Shown here: piece after piece, positions 1 to 5,513 of the stretch
Layout: every line of letters begins with the position of its first letter
Numbering within the stretch: position 1 is the first letter of the stretch
DNA from: JBGOUV01 sp041477815
Lineage (GTDB): Bacteria; Acidobacteriota; Terriglobia; Bryobacterales; JACQDG01
Direction of reading: 5' to 3'
NCBI GenBank assembly: GCA_041477815.1
Contig: JBGOUV010000268.1
Coordinates: forward strand, 1 to 9,784
DNA: 9,784 nucleotides
Made by a program: the position numbers and the translations under genes
Notes under the pieces: model-generated
Told to the model about the DNA's origin: nothing
The model's database searches: none
What the model saw: the letters and a program-made list of their open reading frames with translations, nothing else

Positions 1-545
1 AGGATGACTCCATCGCCTGTGGCAGCCAGGCTCATGGTCGGCGCATTGGACCCAATCGTGTCCGGCGCATCCCCTTCGAGCGCCTTTGCCAGGCCGAAGT
101 CCAGCACCTTGACCAGGCCCTCGGCCGTCACCATGATGTTGGCCGGCTTCAAGTCGCGGTGGATGATGCCGGCGCCGTGGGCCTTCACCAGCACGTCGGC
201 GATCTGGATCCCGTACTTCAGGGCTTCCGCCAGCGGCGAGCCCGGGCGTCCGAAGCAGGCGTCCAGGGTGCGGCCGGCGATATACTCCATGGCGATGTAG
301 TCGACGCCGTGCTCTTCGCCGATGTCGTAGATCGTGACAATATTGGGGTGGTTCAAGGACGAAGCGGCGCGGGCTTCCTGGATGAAGCGGCGCTTGCGGT
401 CGGGGTCGGCGATGGTCTCAGCGCGCAGGACCTTCAGGGCCACCGGGCGGTCCAGGCGGGTGTCGCGGGCGCGGTACACCACGCCCATCCCGCCTTCGCC
501 CAGCTTCTCCTCAATCTTGTAGGGGCCCAGCGTCTGGCCGAGCAT
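1..545 (-). CDS. Serine/threonine protein kinase, N-terminal part (cut by window edge)
   Basis: Cytoplasmic Hanks-type protein kinase domain that would transfer phosphate from ATP to Ser/Thr of target proteins. Reading the minus strand from the ATG at 545 gives about 181 residues. The glycine-rich loop GEGGMG is at residues 16-21, the ATP-binding Lys at 38 (VALKVL), a candidate helix-C Glu at 57, the catalytic loop HRDLKPAN at 129-136 and the metal-binding DFG at 149-151, so all core catalytic residues seen so far are intact. The rest of the kinase and any C-terminal sensor, membrane or repeat domains lie beyond base 1. It begins 4 bases after the lpxA stop on the same strand and has no clear Shine-Dalgarno sequence, which suggests co-transcription or translational coupling with lpxA. 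A weak -10-like TATCCT (552-557) also sits before the ATG. The kinase call is firm; its substrate and any link to lipid A are unknown. Confidence 0.95.
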   Translation of the reverse strand, partial: MLGQTLGPYKIEEKLGEGGMGVVYRARDTRLDRPVALKVLRAETIADPDRKRRFIQEARAASSLNHPNIVTIYDIGEEHGVDYIAMEYIAGRTLDACFGRPGSPLAEALKYGIQIADVLVKAHGAGIIHRDLKPANIMVTAEGLVKVLDFGLAKALEGDAPDTIGSNAPTMSLAATGDGVI

Positions 546-549
546 GGGC

Positions 550-1329
550 TCAGGATATCACTTCGCGGCAGATTCCCCGCTTCGAGCTGCGGACGAAGGC
601 CACCAGATGACGGGTGTGTTCGGTGGGGACCTCGCGCTCGATGGCCTGCAAGGCGTCTTCGAGCTTGAGCTGGGAGCGGTAGAGGAGCCGGTAGGCTCGC
701 TTGAGGGCGGCGATGTCGGGCGGCGAGAGGCCGGCGCGGCGCAGTCCTACCAGGTTGAGACCGCGCGGCGTGACGTTGAAATCGGTGTAGAGGAAGAACG
801 GCGGCACGTCCTGGTTCACGCGGGTATTGCCGCCGATCATGGAGAGGCGGCCGATCTTGGAATACTGGTGGATCACCACGCCGCCCGAGACGAAGGCCTC
901 GTCCTCGATCTCGACATAGCCGGCCACCAGGGCGCAACTGCAGATGACCGTACGCGAGCCGATGCGGCAGTCGTGGGCGATGTGGCCGGAGGTCATGATG
1001 TAGTTGCCGTCGCCGATCGTGGTGACCGACTCGGGGCGGGTACCTCGGCTGATGGTGTAGTGCTCGCGAATGACGTTGTCGTCGCCGATGCGCAGGTAGC
1101 TGCGCTGGCCGGTGAAGGTCTTATCGAGCGGGTCGGTGCCGAGCACGGTGCCGGCGGAGATCCGGTTGCGGGCGCCGAGGGTGGTCCAGCGCTTCACGTA
1201 GACGTAAGGCTCGAGGCGCGTGCCCTCGCCGATGGCGACATCCGGCTCGACCACGCAGAATTCTCCGATGTCGACGCCGGGGCCGAGGACCGCGCCGGGG
1301 TGGAGGCGGGCCGTGGGGGCGATGGCCAT
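550..1329 (-). CDS. lpxA: UDP-N-acetylglucosamine O-acyltransferase
   Basis: Cytoplasmic trimeric left-handed beta-helix enzyme catalysing the first step of lipid A synthesis: transfer of an R-3-hydroxyacyl chain from acyl-ACP to the 3-OH of UDP-GlcNAc. It has 259 residues, against 262 in E. coli. Hexapeptide repeats fill residues 8-170 and a helical C-terminal domain follows, ending in an RSSKRG segment that matches the E. coli end. The catalytic His is H119 in HIAHDC (E. coli H125), with H116 (H122), K70 (K76) and H154 (H160) also present. The acyl-chain ruler position (E. coli G173) is Gly167, which favours a long acyl chain of the C14 type by analogy. E. coli H144 aligns with Tyr138 here. 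The start at 1329 gives the usual MAIxPTAxxHPxA beginning. There is no Shine-Dalgarno sequence. It is divergent from lpxD by 21 bases and followed by a kinase gene after 4 bases. fabZ, often beside lpxA, is absent. Confidence 0.95.
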   Translation of the reverse strand: MAIAPTARLHPGAVLGPGVDIGEFCVVEPDVAIGEGTRLEPYVYVKRWTTLGARNRISAGTVLGTDPLDKTFTGQRSYLRIGDDNVIREHYTISRGTRPESVTTIGDGNYIMTSGHIAHDCRIGSRTVICSCALVAGYVEIEDEAFVSGGVVIHQYSKIGRLSMIGGNTRVNQDVPPFFLYTDFNVTPRGLNLVGLRRAGLSPPDIAALKRAYRLLYRSQLKLEDALQAIEREVPTEHTRHLVAFVRSSKRGICREVIS

Positions 1330-1336
1330 AAGACTG

Positions 1337-1343
1337 TATGATA
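1337..1343. promoter_or_regulatory. Symmetric -10 element shared by lpxA and lpxD
   Basis: The 7-base sequence TATGATA reads TATGAT on the plus strand and TATCAT on the minus strand; each matches the TATAAT consensus at five of six positions. Its centre, 1340, is exactly 11 bases from both start codons (lpxD ATG at 1351, lpxA ATG at 1329). Counting seven bases past each hexamer puts transcription starts near 1349 (plus) and 1331 (minus), so both transcripts would have about two leader bases. No convincing -35 for either direction at 16-18 bases was found. This is a prediction from sequence only. Confidence 0.6.
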
Positions 1344-1350
1344 GCCAAGT

Positions 1351-2343
1351 ATGACGGTCAAACAGATGGCGCAGGATCTGGACGCGGCGTGGGAAGGCAA
1401 CGGGGATCTGGAGATCACCGGGGTGCAGGCGCTCGAAGAGGCCGGGCCGAGCGAGGCGTCGTTCGTGGAAGGACGGCGCGGCGAGAAGCGGGCGGCGGAG
1501 TCGCGGGCGGGGTGTCTGCTGGTGCGGCCGGAGGCGGAGTCCGGCGGGCGGACGGTGATCCGCGTGGCCCAGCCGCGACAGGCTTTCGCCCGGGTAGTGC
1601 GCTGGTTCCACCCGGCGCGGCGGCGGGAGCCGGGAGTTGAAAAGAGCGCGTCGGTGGCGGCGTCGGCGCGGTTGGGGGAGGGCGTTGCGGTGGGGGCGGG
1701 AGCGGTGATCGGCGATGGCGCGGTGGTGGGGGACCGGACGGTGGTGGGGCCGCGGTCGGTGGTGGGGGAGGGCGTCAGGCTCGGCGACGACTGCCTGCTT
1801 CACGCAGGCGTGACGCTTTACGCGGGGGTTCGGGTGGGACATCGGGCGGTGCTGCATACCGGGTGCGTGATCGGCGCCGACGGATTCGGGTTCGTGTTCG
1901 AGGGCGGAGGCTGGGAGAAGTTCCCGCAGGTGGGGACCGTGGAGATGGGCGACGACGTGGAGATCGGGGCCAACAGTTGCGTGGACCGCGGGGCCCTGGG
2001 AGCGACGCGCATCGGAGACGGCACGAAGCTGGATAACCTGGTCCACATCGGCCACAACTGCCGGATCGGGCGGCACGTGGTGATCGCGGCTCAGACCGGG
2101 CTGTCGGGCGGGGTGGAGGTGGGCGACTACGCGGTGATCGGCGGTCAGGTGGGTATTGGAGATAAGGCACGGATCGAGCCGGGGGCGGTGCTGGGGTCGG
2201 GGTGCGGGGTGCTGACGTCGAAGATCGTGCGGGCGGGGGAGCCGGTGTGGGGGACGCCGGCGCGGCCTCTCCAGCAGTACCTGAAGCGGCTGGCGGTGTT
2301 CGACCGGCTGCCCCAGATAGTCGCTAAGATGGAGGGGAAATGA
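1351..2343 (+). CDS. lpxD: UDP-3-O-(3-hydroxyacyl)glucosamine N-acyltransferase
   Basis: Cytoplasmic trimeric acyltransferase of lipid A synthesis that adds a second 3-hydroxyacyl chain, from acyl-ACP to the 2-amino group of UDP-3-O-acylglucosamine. It has 330 residues. Residues 1-95 form the N-terminal uridine-binding domain (ending in a region with WFHP, 85-88). A run of hexapeptide repeats at about 100-285 forms the left-handed beta helix, and a C-terminal helix follows (about 305-328). The motif GADGFGF is at 175-181, and the catalytic His is H235 in HIGHNC, equivalent to E. coli H239. The ATG at 1351 has no Shine-Dalgarno sequence and sits 8 bases after a -10-like hexamer, so a leaderless mRNA is likely. 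Its stop overlaps the start of the next gene by 4 bases (ATGA). It is divergent from lpxA, so steps one and three of the pathway would be driven from a shared control region. Confidence 0.96.
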   Translation: MTVKQMAQDLDAAWEGNGDLEITGVQALEEAGPSEASFVEGRRGEKRAAESRAGCLLVRPEAESGGRTVIRVAQPRQAFARVVRWFHPARRREPGVEKSASVAASARLGEGVAVGAGAVIGDGAVVGDRTVVGPRSVVGEGVRLGDDCLLHAGVTLYAGVRVGHRAVLHTGCVIGADGFGFVFEGGGWEKFPQVGTVEMGDDVEIGANSCVDRGALGATRIGDGTKLDNLVHIGHNCRIGRHVVIAAQTGLSGGVEVGDYAVIGGQVGIGDKARIEPGAVLGSGCGVLTSKIVRAGEPVWGTPARPLQQYLKRLAVFDRLPQIVAKMEGK

Positions 2344-2972
2344 AGCTGGTGGTGGTGGGCGGGCACTCTCGGAATATTGGCAAGACGGCGGTGGCCGCCG
2401 CCATCATTGCCGGGACGCGGGAGCTGGGGTGGACGGCTCTTAAGCTTACCCAGTATGGCCACCACCTGTGCTCGGAGCATGGCCGGGCTTGCGACTGCGC
2501 TCCGGAGAATCCCGATCATCCTTTCGCCATCAGCCGGGAGGAGAGCCGGGAGGGCCGTACGGATACGTCGCGGTTTTTGGCGGCGGGGGCGGCGGAGGCG
2601 TATTGGGTCCGGACGCCGGTGGGCGGGCTGGGGGAGGCGATGCCGGCGATTCGCGGGTTGATGGAGGGCAAGGCTTACGTGATCGCGGAGTCGAACAGCT
2701 TGTTGCGCTTTCTGCGGCCGGACGCCTACCTGGTGGTCCTGGATGCGGAAATCGCCGACTTCAAAGCGTCGGCGCTGGAGAGCCTGGATCGGGCTGATGC
2801 CTTTGTACTGGTGGATAGTGGGAGTAGGTGTGGAAGCTGGGCGGGGGTGGCTCCGTCGTTGCTGGACAGGAGACCGGTGTTTCGGGTGTCGCGGAGAGAC
2901 TATGCGACGGGGGAGATGATGGAGTTTGTGCTGGGGCGGGTGGGAAAAGGCAAATCAAAAGGCAAAAATTAA
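2340..2972 (+). CDS. P-loop NTPase of unknown function (BioD/ParA/MobB-like fold)
   Basis: A 210-residue protein that I recognise only as a conserved hypothetical type seen in Acidobacteriota. The N-terminus is beta strand plus P-loop, VVVGGHSRNIGKT (4-16). Its G-x5-GKT spacing resembles the GTDTxVGKT of dethiobiotin synthetase rather than the classic G-x4-GK[ST]. A Cys/His cluster follows: H41, H42, C44, H47, C51, C53 (C-x6-C-x-C), a possible metal site. The IAESNS segment (115-120) is placed like the second nucleotide or substrate loop of SIMIBI-class proteins. The last nine residues are Lys/Gly-rich and come from the AT-rich tract at the gene end. It overlaps lpxD by 4 bases (ATGA) and has a GGAGG Shine-Dalgarno (2331-2335) inside lpxD, so it is translated from the lpxD operon. 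A MobB-like or BioD-like role is possible, but the cluster makes a direct match unlikely. No function is assigned. Confidence 0.85.
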   Translation: MKLVVVGGHSRNIGKTAVAAAIIAGTRELGWTALKLTQYGHHLCSEHGRACDCAPENPDHPFAISREESREGRTDTSRFLAAGAAEAYWVRTPVGGLGEAMPAIRGLMEGKAYVIAESNSLLRFLRPDAYLVVLDAEIADFKASALESLDRADAFVLVDSGSRCGSWAGVAPSLLDRRPVFRVSRRDYATGEMMEFVLGRVGKGKSKGKN

Positions 2973-2990
2973 GAATTAAAAATCACAAAT
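2944..2990. repeat. AT-rich low-complexity tract with 12-base periodicity at a convergent junction
   Basis: Very AT-rich stretch inside GC-rich flanks. It is built from loose 12-base units, GGCAAATCAAAA then GGCAAAAATTAA then GAATTAAAAATC. It encodes the Lys-rich tail and the stop (2970-2972) of the P-loop protein and contains the stop (2983-2985) of the opposing hypothetical gene, leaving only 10 bases between them. It could aid transcription ending for both genes, but I see no stable hairpin. Confidence 0.55.
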
Positions 2991-3576
2991 TGGGAGGGGA
3001 GGTGGCTGGGAGGGGGGTGGGTTCGGCCTCGAGGTTCTGGAGGAACTGCTTCAGGAGGTCGTAATAGGGTTCGCGGTGGGTTCGCTTCGTCAACTCGGTG
3101 AGAGAGGCGAGGGCGGGGGGCCGGTGGGGGAGCTCCTGGTGCTGCTGGAGGAGGGCGCGGTTGGTCTGGAGGGCGTGGAGCTCCCGGAGGGCGCGGAAGA
3201 AAGTGCGCTCGGCGTGGGCGCGGTAACGGGCCATGCGGGCCAGGGTGCGGTCGAGGGAGTCTTCGAGGAGGGGGTCGGGGGAGTCGGGAGCGAGGGTGGC
3301 TTCCAAGCGCCGGACGCGGCGAATGTTCCAGGCGGCGTGGAGGAGTTGATCGAACAGGTCCTGCTCGAGGGGGCCGTGAGGTTGCAGCTCACGCTGGTAG
3401 GAGGCGAGGAGGTCGTCGAACTCTTCGCGGTCCTCGTCGCAGATGACCAGGTCGCGGGCGGTGAGGCCGTGGCGACGGGCGTTTTGGCAGGAGCGGGACT
3501 TGCCCTCGACGGTGCGGGGGCCGGTGGACAGACGGGCATTGGCGGCGTTCGCCGCGAGGCGAGCCTCGGAAGTCAT
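2983..3576 (-). CDS. Conserved hypothetical protein of the 'STGPRT..EGK..NARRHGLT' family
   Basis: A 197-residue protein of unknown function. The N-terminal 40 residues carry the family hallmark: STGPRT (17-22), EGK (24-26) and NARRHGLT (32-39). A predicted mostly helical, charged middle follows (about 48-160) with many Arg, Glu and Leu residues, including RRVRRLEATL, and then a Pro-rich C-terminus. There is no signal peptide or membrane segment. I know this N-terminal motif from multi-copy hypothetical proteins in Acidobacteriota (notably Solibacter relatives) and Planctomycetes; no activity is established as far as I know. The start at 3576 is supported by a consensus AAGGAG seven bases upstream. 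It converges on the lpxD operon and lies downstream of hicA on the same strand after 107 bases. High copy number would fit a mobile or expanded family, but no inverted repeats were seen around it. Confidence 0.85.
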   Translation of the reverse strand: MTSEARLAANAANARLSTGPRTVEGKSRSCQNARRHGLTARDLVICDEDREEFDDLLASYQRELQPHGPLEQDLFDQLLHAAWNIRRVRRLEATLAPDSPDPLLEDSLDRTLARMARYRAHAERTFFRALRELHALQTNRALLQQHQELPHRPPALASLTELTKRTHREPYYDLLKQFLQNLEAEPTPLPATSPPNL

Positions 3577-3583
3577 GGCTATT

Positions 3584-3589
3584 CTCCTT
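3584..3589 (-). promoter_or_regulatory. Shine-Dalgarno AAGGAG for the 197-residue hypothetical protein
   Basis: On the minus strand AAGGAG lies 7 bases before the ATG at 3576, an optimal spacing. It fixes the start and contrasts with neighbouring genes that lack any such site. Confidence 0.8.
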
Positions 3590-3683
3590 GAGGGAAGATA
3601 TGCGGGGAGGCGCGGGTTGGGGTGCGCCTCTCTCTACTTGGAGGATACCGCGGCTGTCAAGTGCGAGGGCGTGCTTCGGCGTA

Positions 3684-3897
3684 CTACAAGAGCTTCTTGA
3701 ACTGATCTACGGTCAGGCCGGCGTCGCGCACGATGCCGCCCATGGTTACCGCATCAACGGGATCGTGGCGAGGGATGGTCACAAAGTGCAGGGCTGTCGG
3801 ACATGACGATGTGCTTGCCCTGACGGACCACTTGGAAACCGGCCTTTTCCAGGGCCTTCACGGCTCGGAGGTGCGGAACCCCTGGAATCTTTGGCAA
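3684..3897 (-). pseudogene. hicA: HicA-type mRNA interferase toxin, frameshifted
   Basis: HicA toxins are small double-stranded-RNA-binding-fold ribonucleases that cut mRNA, using a catalytic His, and are blocked by HicB. The reading frame from a likely TTG start at 3897 gives LPKIPGVPHLRAVKALEKAG and continues to GKHIVMSD, containing the expected catalytic His (GKHI). It then goes out of frame and stops about 13 codons later, near 3741. The next frame resumes the family sequence as HFVTIPRHDP, then MGGIVRDAGLTVDQFKKLL, and stops at 3684. Between MSD and VTIPR there are 13 bases where four codons are expected, so one base is extra, most simply a C in the CCC run (GGG on the plus strand at 3791-3793). 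Correcting it gives a normal 70-residue HicA. It starts 1 base after hicB. It is a true pseudogene or a sequencing error; I cannot tell which. Confidence 0.85.
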
Positions 3898-3898
3898 C

Positions 3899-4096
3899 TC
3901 AGACCGCCACCTCGACTTCTCGAACGTCACTGCCCTCGACAGCGTCACGAACTGCCGCCAGGTACTCCTGAATCGCGTCTTTGATGTTTTCCAGCGCCTG
4001 CTGTTCGGTGGTCCCTTGCGACCAACAGCCCGGCAGACCTGGGCAATGGACGCTGAACCCTTCCTCGGTACGCTCCAGGACAACCCTGTACGTCAT
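3899..4096 (-). CDS. hicB: HicB-family antitoxin, short type
   Basis: A 65-residue antitoxin expected to bind and mask the HicA ribonuclease. The sequence has the usual order: beta strand TYRVVLER, then EEGFSVHCPGLPGCWSQG (11-28), then a helix with EQQALENIKDAIQEYL (31-46), and a Val/Glu-rich tail. It is the short form, with only the partial RNase H-like fold and no C-terminal DNA-binding domain, so self-repression would need another factor. The order is antitoxin first, then toxin 1 base later, the reverse of the classic hicAB layout but common for this short type. The ATG at 4096 lies directly after a TATACT -10-like element with no Shine-Dalgarno sequence, implying a leaderless mRNA. With hicA frameshifted, this may be an orphan antitoxin. 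Confidence 0.9.
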   Translation of the reverse strand: MTYRVVLERTEEGFSVHCPGLPGCWSQGTTEQQALENIKDAIQEYLAAVRDAVEGSDVREVEVAV

Positions 4097-4102
4097 GACA
4101 CC

Positions 4103-4108
4103 AGTATA
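4103..4108 (-). promoter_or_regulatory. -10 element of hicBA
   Basis: On the minus strand TATACT (five of six to TATAAT) ends 6 bases before the hicB ATG. The predicted transcript start falls on the A of that ATG. There is no clear -35; a GCGACA (4128-4133) lies 19 bases upstream, longer than usual. Confidence 0.45.
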
Positions 4109-4298
4109 ACTCTATTGCGTAAATGGGTGTCGCCGGTCGGACATCGGAGAAGCCCATTGCCATCCTGGCGGCGCATGCCGTGCGGGCCCGACGTGTCACA
4201 GGCCCTCGTTGGAGAAATGGAGCCCAAAATCGTGAAGTCTCGCCACTCCGGCTATCATCCTACATACCTGAAGGTGCACCAGAGGATTCAGTGTGGGG

Positions 4299-4304
4299 TA
4301 TACT
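4299..4304 (+). promoter_or_regulatory. -10 element of the nuclease gene
   Basis: TATACT (five of six to TATAAT) is followed after 9 bases by ATG at 4314, so transcription would begin near 4311. This supports the 4314 start over the in-frame GTG codons at 4293 and 4308. The rest of the 217-base divergent gap between hicB and this gene (4097-4313) shows no further gene, RNA or repeat that I can support. Confidence 0.45.
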
Positions 4305-4313
4305 TATGTGGCC

Positions 4314-5372
4314 ATGCTGAAACTGCTTCGCGGCGCGAAACGCTTCGATCGTCTAGAGCCAGTATTATTGGGTGGTCTAGGCTTGAAGGAGCGCGAGCTA
4401 CAGGAGTGCATTTGTAACAGTCCCAAGCTTTTCTTCGACGAACTCGAAGACGAAAATCTGCTCATCCTTGGCACCGAAGTGACACCGTCCGATGTGGTTG
4501 GCGATCGCATTGACATCCTGGCTTTAGACCCGACGGATGGGACATCGGTCATCATCGAATTGAAGCGCGGAACAAGCAAGTGGCAACTCTCGCAGGCGTT
4601 GGCGTATGCTGCAATGATCTCGAACTGTGGCGCTGGCCAGGAATTTCTAGAATTCCTCAGTAGAAGTACTACCGTGAAACGAGAAGAGATCAGTTTCGCC
4701 AAAGTGGAGATCGCAGAACTGAATCGCTCACAACGTGTAATCATGGTGGCGGAAGCCTATGATTACGAGGTGCTCGTGGCAGCACAGTGGCTGAATGAGG
4801 TCTACGAGGTGGACATCGCATGCTATCAAATTACCTTGGCGCGGGACGGCAACGCCGACGCGCTATATGTGTCCTGCACGCGAATCTATCCTCCCCAAGA
4901 GCTGTCGGAGCTGGCAAGACTGCGACGGAGCGCAAAATCGACTGCGGGGCCGGCTCGAAAGGACTTGGAAGCGATGCTGTCGAGGAGCGGAGCAGAAGTG
5001 ACCCAGTTCTTCCGCGATCGTTTGAAACAGAAGGCGCGAACAGATTCCCGCGATAGCGCTCTAGCCTATCCGCAGACGGGCACAATACGTTGGTACGTTC
5101 AGCCCAGGAGGACCGGCGCGCACGTCTATCAAGTTGGCCGATTTCAGCACGGTCCACAGGACGATGAATCCTTCTGGAAGCAGAACCTCTCGAATGCCAA
5201 CGTAGGGTACAGGAAGAATGCAACGTGCCTGCGCTTCCATCTGAGTGGCAGTTCGGATTTCGAGTTCTTCCAGAAAACGATGGACACAGAGGCTGCGACC
5301 TTCTCATGGAAGACCGGCAGGATTGGTGACGAGGCGCCTGCGGAAGAGCCTGAGCCTTCTGCAAATGGCTGA
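4314..5372 (+). CDS. PD-(D/E)XK nuclease-like protein (NucS/DUF91-type N-terminal domain)
   Basis: A 352-residue putative cytoplasmic nuclease. The N-terminal helix (LKERELQECICNSPKLFF, about 24-41) resembles the start of DUF91/NucS-type proteins. The active-site core follows: D67 in RIDILALD, then the E82-x-K84 pair in VIIELKRG, then Q94-x3-Y98 (QALAY), the QxxxY motif of RecB-type nucleases. So D, E, K and Q are all present and it is probably catalytically competent. A basic linker (about 200-250) leads to a C-terminal region (about 255-330, rich in aromatic residues) that I do not recognise, possibly a recognition or effector domain. The tail is acidic and Pro-rich. The DNA has visibly lower GC than its neighbours: 31 of 60 bases at 4441-4500 are G or C, against 47 of 60 at 1681-1740 in lpxD. 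With hicBA beside it, this suggests acquisition by transfer. A defence role is plausible but unproven; a general DNA repair role is the alternative. Confidence 0.75.
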   Translation: MLKLLRGAKRFDRLEPVLLGGLGLKERELQECICNSPKLFFDELEDENLLILGTEVTPSDVVGDRIDILALDPTDGTSVIIELKRGTSKWQLSQALAYAAMISNCGAGQEFLEFLSRSTTVKREEISFAKVEIAELNRSQRVIMVAEAYDYEVLVAAQWLNEVYEVDIACYQITLARDGNADALYVSCTRIYPPQELSELARLRRSAKSTAGPARKDLEAMLSRSGAEVTQFFRDRLKQKARTDSRDSALAYPQTGTIRWYVQPRRTGAHVYQVGRFQHGPQDDESFWKQNLSNANVGYRKNATCLRFHLSGSSDFEFFQKTMDTEAATFSWKTGRIGDEAPAEEPEPSANG

Positions 5373-5513
5373 GTAGCGAGGGTCTGCACCGGGAGCCAGG
5401 AATTGATCCACCGCATTGCGAGCAGGGGGCCCTCGCGGTCCCGAAATGGCGTCTGGGAGATCAGTCCTGTAAAGTACCCGCGCTGCGTCAGTTCTCACGC
5501 CGGGAACGCCAAC

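Noticed and set aside
544..1341. A plus-strand open frame of 265 codons opposite lpxA.
   Set aside because: It is the antisense shadow of a well-supported LpxA; its Gly/Ala/Asp-rich composition shows no domain.
1356..1361. TTGACC on the minus strand as a -35 for lpxA.
   Set aside because: It is only 12 bases from the TATCAT element. At 17-base spacing the partner TACAGT would start transcription inside the lpxA start codon.
1681..1800. Repetitive G-rich DNA in lpxD, as a possible DNA repeat.
   Set aside because: It simply encodes the hexapeptide repeats of the LpxD beta helix.
3076..3591. A plus-strand open frame of 171 codons opposite the 197-residue hypothetical protein.
   Set aside because: The minus-strand frame has the recognised family motif and a consensus Shine-Dalgarno; this one is a Gly/Glu-rich shadow.
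3684..3897. Programmed ribosomal frameshifting as the explanation for the broken hicA.
   Set aside because: No slippery heptamer or downstream structure is visible, and HicA toxins are not known to need frameshifting. A simple one-base insertion explains it.
5418..5436. Short inverted repeat GCGAG/CTCGC between the nuclease and the ceramidase-like gene, as a possible terminator.
   Set aside because: The stem has only five pairs with a nine-base loop and no T-run, so it is not convincing. The 141-base gap (5373-5513) shows nothing else.
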